Origin: Takakia lepidozioides
Lineage: Eukaryota; Streptophyta; Takakiopsida; Takakiales; Takakiaceae
Assembly: GCA_030704615.1 (NCBI GenBank)
Contig: CM060734.1
Span: forward strand, 28,042,042 to 28,102,041
Direction of reading: 5' to 3'
Length of the DNA stretch: 60,000 nt
The notes beneath the pieces are model-generated. The model saw nothing but the letters and a program-made list of their open reading frames with translations. It had not been told where the DNA came from and did no database searches. Positions 1 to 11,981 of this stretch are shown piece after piece (the stretch's first letter is position 1; each line of letters begins with the position of its first letter). A program made the position numbers and the translations under genes.

Positions 1-1885
1 GATTCACCTGTGTACTATGCTAGCCGATTGATGAACAATGCCAAAAGAAATTATAGCACAACGGAAAGAGAAGCATTGGCAATGATCTATGCAGTGAAGA
101 AATTCAGGCATTACCTGTTGGGCAAGAAGTTTATGTTCTATGTGGATCACAGGCTCTGATATACCTGGTAAACAAACCTCTGATAAGCGGAAGAAGAATA
201 GCAAGATGGTGATAATCTTGCACGAGTTCAAGTTCGAGGTTGTTTACAAGCCTGGGAGGCTGCATCTTGTGGCGGATCACTTGTCACGGTTATCAACAGG
301 AGAACCAGCCACGGGAGTAGATGATCAATTACCAGATGCGAGTCTATTTGCAGTGGAGGTGCAGGGAAGTGCAGATGACTGGTTAGATTGGCAGTGGCCA
401 ATCAGATACTACCTTGCTCATGGTCAGTGCCCACCAAGTTTGGAAAGGAGCAGAGAAAGAATTGTTATAAAAGGCTCTTACCTTACACTATGGTAGGGAG
501 GAAGCAGAATGTATAGCTAGGACCAGATGGAGTGCTGAAGCGATGCTTATACCACCATGAAGTTAATAAAGTTTTGGAGGAAGTTCATAAAGGAGTGGCA
601 GGAGGTCATTTTGGAGAGAGAGAGACTACCAGTAGGAAGATACTACATGCAGGTTACTGGTGGCCTACTTTGTTCAAGATGTACACAAGTATTGTCAGAG
701 TTATGATGAATGTCAGAGGCTAGGACCTTTGCAGAGATATGGGAAGATGGCTTTGCATCCTACAATGCCTACGGAACCATTTCAGAAATGGGGACTAGAC
801 TTTGTTGGACCAATTAACCCACCAGCCAAGAATAACAGAACAGGTACATAATTACAGCCACTGATTATACTACGAAGTGGGTGGAAGCTAAAGCTTTGAG
901 GGACAACACAGCCAAGTCCACAGCAAGGTTCCTGTATGAGAACATACTTACACGATTTGGCTGTCCCTTGGAATTTATCAGTGATCAGGGAAGTCACTTC
1001 ATTAATGAGACCATTGAATTATTGACTAAAGAGTTCGATTGTGCATAGGAAGAGTACAACATATTACCCACAGGGTAATGGGCAGGCAGAGGCTACCAAC
1101 AAAATACTATGTACTATCTTGGCTAAGATAGTCAATGCAAACAGAACGGATTGGGATACAAAGCTGCTGACAGCTTTGTGGTCATACGGGACTTCATATA
1201 AAGTCATCACTAAGTATACACCATTCCAATTGGTTTATGGTATGGAAGCTTTACTTCCAGTGGAATTCCTGTTACCTACCATGAGAACGGAATGGGAAAG
1301 AGAATGGAATTGCAAGATTCAATTAAGGTCAGGAAACATGAATTATACCATGTGGAAGAAGTACGTGCTGATGCAGCTGATAACATGACCGGAATTCAGA
1401 TGAAGAGAAAGGAACAGTTTGATGAAGGCAAGATAAAGACTTTTAAGACGGGAGATTTGATTCTCTGGTTGCAGAAGAAGGGAAAGATTAAAGCTTCTAA
1501 GCTTAAATCACCATGGAAAGGACCTTATGTCATACAGAAAATGTATGACAACAACACCGCCATGTTACAAACCATTAACAAAGAGATGCTGGGAAGAGTC
1601 AATGCCAATAAGTTGAAGGGGTACAGTGGTATCCATGACAAACCATTGCAGCATGATTTGCATGTTGAAACGCAAAAGCAGTCACGGGCTGCGCCAGTGA
1701 TACCAACAGAGTATGGAGCACTTCTCGCTAGGCTGAGCGTATATAACGAGGGCGGGCAGTACAGGCGCGACACAACCTATCATAGCCCAGCACGGCGCGA
1801 CACAGCCTATCACAGCTTACCACAATGCCACACAGCCTATCACAGCGTACCACGGTATGACACAACCTGTCACAGCACAACATAG
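1..1885 (+). pseudogene. RNase H and integrase remnant of gypsy A
   Basis: Positions 1-165 encode the end of a retroviral-type RNase H (YYASRLMNNAKRNYSTTERE, then a VDH motif). A shifted frame follows, with the connector ending ADHLSRL. The integrase zinc-binding segment is at 560-725 (paired His, then paired Cys across a frameshift). The catalytic core is at 780-1250: the first Asp in GLDFVGP, the second in ISDQGSHF, and Glu in GQAEATNK, so the DDE triad is still visible. A C-terminal SH3-like segment follows near 1500-1620 (SPWKGPYVIQKM). At least four frame changes and internal stops make it non-functional. The last 45 codons read through a minisatellite, giving a repetitive tail. Confidence 0.85.
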
Positions 1886-1886
1886 C
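1753..1886 (+). repeat. CACAGCC-type minisatellite in the integrase tail
   Basis: Four to five imperfect units of about 28-30 bp built on GCGACACAGCCTATCACAGC. The same CACAGCC/TCACAGC vocabulary recurs in this element's 3' LTR at 6285-6500, which ties both tracts to one element family. Confidence 0.7.
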
Positions 1887-2176
1887 CTTCTAGGGTTACA
1901 CAATCCATAGGATCAGTGACAGGTGGACGTGGGTTAACATCCGGACAGTGGCCGGCGGAAAAGTGGACGAAGGCATGTGTAGAAATGGACATGTGGACGC
2001 CAGGGCGAGACACACAGCCGGACATGGATTGCAAAGGCGAGTGTCATCAGGGAAGAAGATAAAATTGGCCGTCAAAGTACCTACCCGACACATTAACTTA
2101 TTATGGGCCCATTAATGCATACGGGGAAAGGGTAACGGAACCCTTAAAAAGTACCGAAAAGCAAAATCCATGTCAA

Positions 2177-5100
2177 ATGTGTTATCCTAGTGGACAGTCC
2201 AGAGTGGAAAATCCATGGAAGGAAATGAAATCTAAAATCCAGTCACAGCAGTTACAGCCAATCAAAGGCCAGAAGCAGAATCAAGAAAATGGAGAAATTT
2301 TAAGCGCAAGAGTCGGCGTCGTTCCCAGTAACGGGCGTCACGATGGGACAGACCATCAATGCTATAGCTTTGAAGCTATGGAGGAACTAACAGACTATAC
2401 GCTCGCGATACTACTTACGCAGTGGCATGGGGATAGAAGAACAGAGAGTATCTTTTCTCTTAATCGATGCTTGCAAGCCCCGCAAGCTTACAAGAAATTA
2501 CCCATAGCATTTTGTGGCAACCATACGTTTATGCTTTGTGCCCTGCAGGCAATTCTATTGTTACAGCCCAAACCTTTCTGTGGGTCTAGAATGAAGAGAG
2601 TGAGAGGAATGGAAGAAATCAGGGTGAAGAGCACCACAATCCTGCAAAAACAAACGATTGCTATTCCACAGGCGATACAGTTACTGAAGGAGCTGCGATT
2701 AGAAGGATTGCAAAGCAAAGATTGGACATTGCACCATAGACAGTACATGTTACAATTCTTGCAGAACTTTGAGCCTAGGACAGGAGCAACAACGGCGAAG
2801 GGAGTTGAATTAGAAATTACTCCCCTATACCTACAGCAATTGTTTGAATTGCCATCAGGTCAGGTGCATGTGGAGGAGCACAGGGCAAGACTGCAAATAG
2901 GGGACTTATTCCAAGAAGGGAGTTTCTTTAAAACTCAGGGTTATGCTTGTACCAAGGCCGTCTACCCAGGGCTAAGGGAGGTAGGCCAGGTATTGAACGT
3001 TCTGTTTGCCATGAAACAGAACCAACAGTATTTGAGCAGATCCTTCACAGAGGAAATACTCAAAGCCCTGAGAGGAGAAGAGGTAGCATGGGCAGACATA
3101 ATGTACAACGCACTGGTAGAGGAGATGAAAAGATACAGGGCACTGCCGCAAAGTTTCCTATCATAGTGTCTGGCCCAATCATTGCTCAAATAATTCTTGA
3201 TTCTTGCATACTTGATGCTCGGGAAAGAAAGGAGCTGGGAGTGTTTGAGGCCGAAACCACTGCAATGGAAGAGCAAGGCTCTTCACACAGTGAGGGTGGA
3301 CTGGCAGGGCAACCCCAGTCTAAGAGACAGAGGCGGGGAAAGACTGTGTGTGGCGGATCCACTGGCTTCACGGAAACCGCATGATAATGTTTCCCAAGCT
3401 CTTGTGCAGGAAGGGGCACAGCAGCACAAAGAGCTGCTATTATTGGAAGCAGGGCCTTCAGAGAGGGAAGAGGAAATTACTTTAGTATCACAGCCATCAC
3501 AGCCAGATGATCGGCTTGTCACAGAGTTACCACAAGTTGTCCATGCAGTTCCACCAGAAATAATTGATTTGGAGAAAGAAGGGTTAGATATCCCCACTAC
3601 AGAACAGGTGGTGGCAGAAATTGAGAAGGGGGACGTTCTCTATGAAAATTTTGGTCTGGTCAGGGAAACAATGATTCCGGAGGTGCAGCGGTTGTCCAGG
3701 GGAAACCCTGCGGTGCATATAATACACACACCTGTGACGGAGGTACCACGGGTATAATGTCAAGACACTGCAGTACCTGTGACGGATGAAGTGGTTCAGG
3801 AAGAAAATCTGGTGGGGCAATAGCCTGAATGGTTAGTGAGGCATCACATTGTTGAGGATCAGGGAGAACAGCAGCAAGATCACCATGATGACCCTCAACA
3901 GGCCATGCTTATGAGTTCCATAAGCAGGACACTTAATTTGTTGGGCACTTATGTCAAATCCCATGTTCCAACTACCAATTGGCAGCTTTGAGGGAGGAAC
4001 TCAGGAAGGAGTTTGAGGCTCGACTTGCCACTGAGTGTGCAAACAAGGTCGATGAGGAGGTCACTTTCAAGATACAGCAAGACTTAGAGAGTATAAAACC
4101 TGCTTTGCAATTGGCCAAGGAATAATTGATTGAGGCAGGCCTCGTGTAAGACCAGTTGCACGAAGCACATAAGCAACAGCTATACCAAATGCAGGTGAAG
4201 CATGAAAGCAAGTTGCAAGAAGTGAATGCACTACATACGGAGTTGCAGACAGTGCATGACAGGATGGCCATACAATGTGCTACACTCACAACTACGCTTG
4301 ACCAAGCTACAATAGAAATTAACAGTCAAGCGGAAAGATGTACGAAGGCAGAGGCAGAGAATGTCGAGCAAGCGAAACTCATTGTCGATATGAAGAATAC
4401 AATCTGTCGCAATGAGAATACCTTCAAGCAATACAGGTAGGTTGAAGCTGACCAAGAGAGGTACATCCTGGAATTGCAACAAACGCTCATGTCCAATAAC
4501 AAGGCTTGGAAAGAAGCCAATAATCTGGCTGCTGCATATGCGAATTTGGTTGAACCTCATGCGAAGTGCATGGAGGCTTTACAGCAGCAGATAGATGTGT
4601 ACAGGCTCACAGAAGAGCAGACTCTCAGGGTGCCACAAGCAACTTGGTGGATAACCACCTTATGAAGGTCTGGTTAGCACAAGGGCCGGTGGAGGGCAAA
4701 GCACCACGAAAGCTCACCCAAAGCGAGATGAATGAGCTCAGACTGCAAGTGCAGAACATTGCCACAACTACCATGGACAATGTCTATAGTAGGATAGCGG
4801 AGCTACAAGAGGATGTAGATGGCCTGCAGACTCAGGTAGAGGACCTGACATCAAATATTGAGAAGAGAGTCTTTGTACCTGAGGAGCAACTGATGGCTTC
4901 TTATTTACAAGCCAGAACTTTGGCTTTTCAGTCTTCTTCGCAGGGGGTGCAGGAGATGCCAATGGTACAAGAGACAGAGCCACCAACACCACAACAAGTT
5001 ACTGTGCCAGTAGCTGACCTTGTTGTTACTACAGCCGCACCACGGCCACCACAGCCTGAGGTATGGGGGAATGCTGCTTTTAACCCACCTAAAACTCCTG

Positions 5101-6124
5101 CTGCACGGGAGTACAGTCGGGCTATGATTATGCCCTTCAACCAAATTCCCATTGTGTTGGATTTGGCTTGGAAGGAATTTAGTCCTCCGCAGTCGTTGGC
5201 ACATTACTATCAAATCATGCGCATTTGGCTGCTAGTGGCAACTAGGACTAAAGTTCTTCCGAACAATCGACCAATTGAGGATCATCACTTTGCGCAGTAC
5301 TGACATGAGGCAAGTACCATGTTGAAGGAATTATTGCCTTCCAAGTTGTACATGGATTCATTTATACCAAGACCAAAGTGGTAACAAGTATTGTCATGGG
5401 CTGCGGGTTATACTACGCTACTTGTTTTCTGGTACGTTATCACATTGAGCAGCAGAAGATGCAAACGCGCTTTCTGAGTTATTCCAGTGGGGATCATTGG
5501 GTCTTACCTTCAGTGCCACCTCATATGTACCTATATGAGGCAAAAGTTATGATGCAAAAGGATTCTCAGATTCGTTCATGGTTTCATGCGGCCTGGAACA
5601 ATTTGTCAACACAGAAATTTGGGCCTGACGATATTTTCTTTAAGGGACCTGAGGCATGGAAATATTTGCACAATTCACAAGTCATTGGTACACCACTCAC
5701 CTGGACAGACAAGGAGCTCAGGGTCTTCACCAATTTTGCAATTCAGCGCTTACAACAAGTTTTGCAATTTAAACTTCCAGACATGGTGGGACAACATTGT
5801 ATGCCCCAGAGAATTCCAATTAGAGTTCGACCGTTAAAACACCTCAGGGGGGACGAGGATTCTGATACAACTGTTTCTTCAGCAGACTCTTTTGACATGG
5901 CAGAGGACTATGCAATTCAGATGGCAGAGAAGAAGCGACGGGGGTCTCCTATGCCTGAAAGATTACCTCGATATCAGCCTCCAGAGGGACTGACATATCC
6001 AGGTAGTGTTCAATCATCTCCGTCAACCAGTGACAGACCTCGGGCTCGCACACAGAGTCCTTCACGAGACTCTCAATGTCAGAAGGGTGCTCGCTCACAA
6101 ATGTTTGCTAATCCCCAACAGTAA
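2177..6124 (+). pseudogene. Additional 3' ORF of gypsy A: long coiled-coil protein, decayed
   Basis: About 1300 codons lie between integrase and polypurine tract. Segments in alternating frames run 2177-3150, 3150-3360, 3360-3950, 3960-4660 and 4640-6124. The first 330 residues are not recognised. A proline- and glutamate-rich stretch follows, then a long heptad-like coiled coil (roughly 3970-4900, rich in Gln, Glu, Leu and Ala). The C-terminal domain includes AWKEFSPPQSLAHYYQIMRI and ends in a basic, Ser/Pro-rich tail. Several internal TAG or TAA stops sit where Gln fits the surrounding coiled coil. Position matches the env-like or extra ORFs of some plant gypsy elements, but I see no signal peptide or transmembrane segment to support an envelope role. 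A second copy of its C-terminal third lies antisense at 7171-7950, so it is a conserved component of a family. Confidence 0.7.
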
Positions 6125-6147
6125 ACCATGAGGACACGGCTTTTTGA

Positions 6148-6162
6148 GAGGGGAAGGGGTAA
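6148..6162 (+). other. Polypurine tract of gypsy A
   Basis: GAGGGGAAGGGGTAA directly precedes the TG of the 3' LTR, the expected plus-strand primer position. It confirms that the long extra ORF is inside the element. Confidence 0.75.
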
Positions 6163-6995
6163 TGTTAGAGGACTGCTTGGGACTTAGACGCTTTTACGGG
6201 ATCTGTGGGGTACCCTTAATTTTTACACAGACTGAGACCAACAAGAGCCTTAGGGGTGACAGCAACAGGCTTTAGGGGGGAGAGACACAGCCAACACAGC
6301 CCGTCACAGCCAACACAAACCATCACAGCCACACAGCCAGTCACAGCCCAACACAGTCGCACAGCCAATCACAGCCCGACCCACACAGTCGCACAGGTCA
6401 CAGCTCGACACAGCCCGACACAGCCCAACACAGTCGCACAGCCAGTCACAGCCCGTCACAGTTTCACACAGCCAGTCACAGCTTGACACAGCTATCACGA
6501 CCATAGGGAACGAATAGCAGGACAGGGAACGACTGTGGGGAACAACATCTGCGAATGGAACATGTTAGTTCACGGATGACGGTTAGTGAGGGAAACAGTT
6601 AGAACAACGGGTAGGAAGATAAAGCCAGGAGCGAGGACTGGAAAATGATCACTTCTGGGGGAAGATGATCACTTCTGGAAGGACTTGGGGGGGGGGAATC
6701 ACAACTTGGAAATGAAGCGGAGAGCGCATCTTTGAGCAGAAAGAGGGAGAGCAGGGAGGAGGAGAAGAACGATCTGTTGATACTTGCTGAATGCAAGAAG
6801 CAGAGTTGTAATGTAGAGCAGAATAGAGACACCATGGCTTCAGCCTGATACTTGATAGATATTAATCTGATACATACTTCATACTCACACTGTGTAGAGA
6901 GACCTGAGTGAAGCTGTGGAATGAATGGATGGAACTTGATAGATTTCTGAAGCAAACTGATACTTAATTGCAGATAGTAAGGTAACTCGCTAACA
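6163..6995 (+). repeat. 3' LTR of gypsy A
   Basis: Begins TGTTAG and ends CTAACA, a perfect 6-bp inverted terminal pair, 833 bp. It contains a CACAGCC minisatellite at 6285-6500 and a G run near 6687. The partner LTR lies outside the window, so identity and age cannot be estimated. Confidence 0.7.
6285..6500 (+). repeat. CACAGCC minisatellite within the LTR
   Basis: Irregular tandem copies of CACAGCC, CACAGTCG and GTCACAGC over about 215 bp. Related in word content to the tract at 1753-1886. Confidence 0.8.
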
Positions 6996-7170
6996 TGAAT
7001 GCGGGAACCAGTACAAATAGGAAACACCCCCATGATACACTAGCTGTAGGTCATGACTGATTGTTCTGAGCGGGCTGAGTGCTTAGAGATTTCCAACTCT
7101 TCTATCTTGGAGTTTCCACCTCGGATAGCGAAGGGATGGGTGAGTAAAAGCCGCGCGACAGAGATCCCCG

Positions 7171-7950
7171 TCATTTCTTCTCCTCCATTTGTGTCACATA
7201 ATCCTCAGCCATGTCAAAATTTCCCTCCAAAGAACCAGTGGTATTTGAATAATCTTCCCAGGGTTGGCCATGTTGTTTCCTGACCTTTTGTGGCTTCTCA
7301 GGAAGCTTGACTAGCATACAATGTATGCCCACCATGTCTAGAATCTTATATTGTAAGACTTGTGTCAACCTCTTTCGGGCAAGATTAGTATATGCCCGCA
7401 GCTCTTCATCCGTATAGCTGAGTGGTGTGCCGATGACCTTGGAAAAGTGCAGCCACTTTCTGGCCTCATGCCCTTTTGGAAAAATGTGGTCAAGGCCCAA
7501 GTTTTTTTTTTTTAATTGCTCCAAAGCAAAAGAGAACCAATCATTAAGTTGTGTATCTCGCCGAAGCATGAGTTTCAGATACTTGTGGTCTGGAACTGGA
7601 GGTAATGTCCAATGCTCCCCATTGGAATAAGTCTAAAACCTCATCTGCATTTTCTACTGCTCAGTGTGGTAGCGTAAAACAAAGCAAGCAACATAATACA
7701 TTCCATAGCCCATGACCAGACTAGGTACCTCCTTCGTCTTGGTATAGATGAATCCATGAACGATCTGGAAGGCAATTAATTCCTTCAGCATGGTTCCTGC
7801 CTCAGACCAGTACTGTGCAAAATGGTGATCTTCAATGGGTCTGTCAGTTGGAAGAACCTTAGTCCGAGTTGCCACTGACAACCAAATGCGCATAATCTAG
7901 TAATAGTGTGCCAAAGACTCTGGAGGACTGAATTCTTTCCAAGCCATCTA
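7171..7950 (-). pseudogene. Antisense fragment of the gypsy additional ORF
   Basis: Reading the minus strand from 7950, the sequence MAWKEFSPPESLAHYY, a TAG, then IMRIWLSVATRTKVLP parallels the plus-strand protein coded near 5160-5260. The match continues through VIGTPLSYTDEELRAYTNLA and FDMAEDYVTQMEEKK (compare VIGTPLTWTDKELRVFTNFA and FDMAEDYAIQMAEKK near 5680-5930). The TAG replaces the Gln codon of the plus copy. The divergence shows this is a different family member, not a recent inversion of the neighbour. Only the C-terminal third is present. Confidence 0.8.
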
Positions 7951-8426
7951 TTTATTAATTAACAATAAGCGATCTCACACATTTGAATTACCTGCTCATA
8001 CTAACTACACTTCATGCCTTCCATTAATTTTTATATAATTTTTTATAGTGTACCTATTCCCGCGGACTTTCTACCGTGCCCCTATTCTCGCGGGTATTTG
8101 CCCCCAGACCTCTCGGCCCAAAGTCTGTAATCGGCAACGACTACATAGGTTCGGCAACTACCGAACCTAATTTTGAGTAACCGAACCTACGGAATGTTGC
8201 ACTTACTGATGGTGCACCTGCCCTTTTTCAACTTCAAAAGCTGTCGGAATTGCGGTTGAAAATCCAAATATCGAGGAATATTCCTTGGATATTCGGCTGC
8301 TCATGCTTAATTTTGCTCATGCTCATGCTCACCGCTCATGCAAAGTACACACCCGCAAGAACTAAGCCTGTGTTATTGTATTAGAAGAAGCCCCAGCCTG
8401 TAATTTCCTATGCATACACAGGAAAA
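7951..8426. other. Intergenic stretch without recognised genes
   Basis: An AT-rich part (7951-8050), then mixed sequence. A cluster of GCTCATG words at 8292-8343 recurs near 14280-14400 and 29600-29670. No coding similarity or RNA gene was seen. Confidence 0.4.
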
Positions 8427-11310
8427 GTGAAAGCTTTATATGCAATGGTGACTGTAGGAGACTTCCAGGTCTTAGGACAAGTAGACACAGGGGCAATGCT
8501 CTCTGTGATATCAGCAAGCACAGTGAGGGACCTTGGTCTGAGGATTGTGGAATCCCAGGTGAATCATAGACCCCTACACTTGTCATCGATGTCAACTAAA
8601 AACCTCAAAAGCGAGAGAGAAAGACATAAAACAAAATGAACCCTAATCACCAAAAGCACCTTGAGCGATTGGGGAAGAGAACTGGCTTATCTTCTTTAGG
8701 CGGGCGACCGCGAATATGGTCGCCCATTGCCATTCGTAAACGGACGACCGCCACTTCCTGCGACTCGCAACCACCCATTATCTTCTTTAGACGGGCGACC
8801 ATTTAGACAGTCGCCCATTGTCATGCTTAAAAACTTGGCGATGCCAACGGCTGTCGCCCGTTGTGAAGGTGAAGCTGGAACACGTTGTGAGGGTGATGCG
8901 TAGTTCTCATTCGCTGCGTACGCCTTTGTAAAGGTATGACCCGAAATCCGTTGCCCAGTATTTTGTTTCGGTGGGCGATTGCTAAATCGGCCGCCCATGG
9001 CCGGTGCGATGCAAGCTCAAGACATGGAGTCAATCATCCTAAAATGGCGGAGGGTGAGGATTCCACACTAACAGAGACCAACAGATCAACAGAGATTGGG
9101 GGCTATAGGGCACAAAGATTGTGTGTGTTTGAGGCACTATTATGCAAGAGGTATTTCATATTTTCGAAGACAACATCATGCCCTTGATGCGAGAATATCA
9201 GTTATCCATGGTTTCTGGATCGACAACTGTCTTAGTCTTGCCCCCGATACACTTCTCATTTCAAGCCTTGCGTTTGACACTATAGATAGTTCAGATTTGT
9301 GCCCGAGGGGGTGTAGGAGGTAGTGTGCCGACGCAAAATGGTTGTAACTACCTTAGACATCTATTGTGGGGGAGCTGATGAATTGTTTGTCTTTCATCGT
9401 GGTGAACACTGACACTTACCATATGCTTCTGGGATTAGACTTCTTGAAGAAGTTCGGGGCTGTGGTGGACACTGAGGCAGAAACAATTCGGATACGCTAT
9501 GGACGTGGCCCATTTTCCCTTGCATACAATCAATCAGCTACAGTCAGTAAAAGAGGAGGTGGAAGGAGAAATGCAGGATTGTGATGACACATTCTGGACA
9601 GATCATGAAGATGGTACAAGTGGGGGGGTAATGACCCTGACATTGGCCCACCAACACTTGGAATTATGGGAGGAAGAGGAGGAAGTTGATGAGGACTTCA
9701 TGGACTCCTCGGAGGATTTTATGGAGGAGAATGATTCTGAGCCTGACACTAAGGAAGAGACCGAAGAGAAAGCACTTGAAATGGAGATATACTCTGACCT
9801 TAGTGACATGGAAGGGATCATAGATGAAGTGAACTCGGGAGCAGATCTGTTTGAGGACCAAGGCATGGTAGAACTTCTGCAGGAGGAAGCCTATCGCAAC
9901 ATGGCCTCAGCAATCATTCAAGACGCTTATCAGAAAGCTTGGAATGGGGAACTTGGCAACAACAACGTAGAAATTGAAGATGATTTTCATGATTGGAGCC
10001 AGACAGTTCTTGCTGAGGAAAGAAGTAACTTGAGAACATATCTTCATAGTGTGGGAAGGGAACAGGAAGAGTTAAGCTTGGCAGAGCAAGAGGAGATGCG
10101 GTGGACAAGCCTCAGAACCAAGATAAGGTAAATCCAGACCTGTCAAGCCAACGAAAGGATCAGTTGGAGGTGGAGCTGAGAGACCACCAGGATTGCTTTG
10201 CATAAAGTAAGGCAGACCTGCAATTCTGTCATCAGGTTGAACATGTCATAGACACCCAAGGATTCCCTCCTTGTCGCAGTCGTGCTAGCATATTATCAGA
10301 GTGGGAAGAAAATGAAGTGCAAAAACAAATACAAACGTTGATTTCCCAAGGCAAGATGAGGGAGAGCAAATCTGAATGGTCTTGCCCTGTCACACTACCA
10401 CCAAAGAAGGACGGTTCAAAGAGGTTTTGTGGGGACTTCAGACCTGTCAACAGGCTCACAAGGAGAGATTCTTATCCCATGCCACTAATCCAGGATGTGT
10501 TGAACCAATTAGGGAAGGCCACATGGTTTTCAGCGCTGGATTTATAGAGTGGGTTCTGGAAAATTAAGATGGACCCCAATGATGTGAGCAAAACCGCCGT
10601 GATCACCAAGAATGGCCTATTCAAGTGGCTGGTTATGCCATTTGGACTGAAAAATGCCACAACGACCTTTCAAAGGGCCATGAATACGATCCTTGCTGAA
10701 GAGATTAGGGACTGCGCCAAGGTGTTTGTTGATGATGTCAACATCCATAGCCTTGACTGGGAATCCCACCTCAATCACATCAAATGGGTACTAAGGAAGC
10801 TGCGGGGGTCAAACCTACGTCTGAATCCAGACAAGTGCACCTTTGGCAATAAGGAACTTGTGTTCCTTGGGCATGTGGTTTCTGGAGAAGGGGTTAAGCC
10901 AGATCCAGATAAGGTGGCTGCCATCGAAAGGTTCCCTTTGCCAAAGAATCCCACAGCCGTAAAGGTATACCTGGGAATGACCAACTACTATAGGATCTAT
11001 GTGAAGGGTTATGCAGGGGTTGTTGTCCCTCTATTTAATCTTACCAAGAAGGACCTGAAGTTTCACTGGGGGGCTGAGGCGCAGAATGCCTTTGAAGGTC
11101 TTCAAGTAAAACTCATCATTGCCCCCATTCTAGCTAGACCAGATTTCTCTAGGCCCTTCGTGCTAGATGTAGACTAGTCCATAAAAGGGGTAGGTGCTAT
11201 TCTTTCTCAGAAGGAATACAAAAGGGAAAGAGTGATTGCGTACGCCAGCAAAGTGCTCTCGGAGGCTCAACGAAAGTATCACCCAATGGAAGGTGAGTGC
11301 TATCACTACA
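8427..11310 (+). pseudogene. Ty3/gypsy element B: protease, RT and start of RNase H
   Basis: A retropepsin N-terminal half at 8427-8600 has the active-site motif in QVDTGAMLSVISASTVRDLG. Its C-terminal half, YHMLLGLDFLKKFGAVVD, resumes at 9366 after an insertion. A very acidic linker follows (9500-10130). RT is at 10230-11180: the fingers motif FRPVNRLTRRDSYPMP, FSALDL, PFGLKNA, catalytic FVDD, and LGHVVSGEGV. RNase H starts at 11180 (VIAYASKVLSEAQRKYHPME) and is cut off at a poly-G tract. Stops include TAG after FSALDL, where gypsy elements usually have Gln or Arg before SG, and TAG after LDVD. No LTRs were found. RNase H wording (EGEC) resembles element C more than A. Confidence 0.88.
8605..9362. 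mobile_element. Insertion splitting the protease of gypsy B, with GGGCGACC hairpins
   Basis: About 750 bp interrupts an otherwise collinear retropepsin domain. It holds at least two hairpins: 8702-8725 (GGGCGACC and GGTCGCCC arms) and 8793-8816 (GGGCGAC and GTCGCCC arms), plus a weaker one near 8963-8995. No transposase, clear terminal repeats or target duplication could be fixed by eye, so boundaries are approximate and the element class is unknown. Confidence 0.5.
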
Positions 11311-11316
11311 GCAAAT

Positions 11317-11348
11317 GGGGGGGTGGGGGGGGGGGGGGGGGGGGGGGG
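11317..11348. repeat. Poly-G tract ending gypsy B
   Basis: 31 G with a single T at 11324. Recognisable RNase H coding sequence stops exactly here and GC-rich hairpin DNA starts. Confidence 0.9.
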
Positions 11349-11954
11349 ACGACGAAGCCGCGCCCCCACGCCCGCGGGCGCCAACTCCGCCGGTGTTTTG
11401 CGACGCCGCGCCGTCGCAGCCAAACCCGCGGGTCGCCACCTGGCGCCGGGGCCAGGCGGCGATGCCTGGCCGTCGCACGGGTTGATGAAGGGCAAAAGGC
11501 AGCCCTTCCGTGCGACACCCAAGCGTCGCCCCCCAGCGAAGGGCAGAAGGCAACATTTCTGGCGACGGCCGATCGTCGCACGCCAAAAAAAAAAAACCCT
11601 GTCTTGCCCTTTATTTCATTGCAGCCCTTTCTTGCGACGCCAGGCCGTCGCATGGTGGCATGAAGGGCAAAAGGCCCCTGCGACGGCCGGGCGTCGCGAA
11701 CTGCCTGGCTGCCTTATTCTTGCAAAACAAAAAAACAGGTCACAGTTTGCGACGGCTGGCCGTTGCCGCTTTGCGACCCCGGCCTCATAAATCCATTCAA
11801 AAAACAGGTCGCAGTTGGCGACGGTTGGCCGTCGCCATTTGCAACCCCCAACCTCATAAATCCTAAAAATCGCGTCGCAGGTGGTGACGCGTGGGGTCGC
11901 AGGCAGCGATGGCAGGGCTTTCTAGTTAGGTTTAGGGCCTTTGGGGGTTCTTAG
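11349..11954. repeat. GC-rich block of GCGACG...CGTCGC hairpins
   Basis: At least five interrupted palindromes share arms GCGACG and CGTCGC around a 4-6 nt GC-rich core: 11399-11418, 11562-11579, 11634-11653, 11680-11697 and 11817-11836, with a degenerate one at 11747-11770. Between them recur the words GAAGGGCA, AAAAACAGGTC and CCTCATAAATCC. Open frames here are read-through of repeat DNA. Confidence 0.7.
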
Positions 11955-11981
11955 TTTTTTTTTTTTTTTTTTTTTTTTTTT
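11955..11981. repeat. Poly-T tract
   Basis: 27 consecutive T at the right edge of the hairpin block. It could be the A-tail of a minus-strand retroposed sequence or a slippage tract; nothing decides. Confidence 0.85.

Larger units (their letters stand above)
1..6995 (+). mobile_element. Ty3/gypsy LTR retrotransposon A, 3' part with 3' LTR
   Basis: The window opens inside the RNase H domain of a gypsy-type polyprotein. It continues through integrase, a long extra coding region and a polypurine tract to a 3' LTR beginning TGTTAG and ending CTAACA. The order RNase H then integrase is diagnostic of Ty3/gypsy. The 5' LTR, gag, protease and RT lie left of the window, so no target duplication can be checked. 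Frameshifts and stops show the copy is dead. The unusual part is about 4 kb of coding sequence between integrase and LTR. Confidence 0.85.

Noticed and set aside
11232-11866. Open frames across the poly-G and GCGAC hairpin block
   Set aside because: High-GC repeat DNA lacks stops by composition; no protein-like pattern beyond the truncated RNase H.
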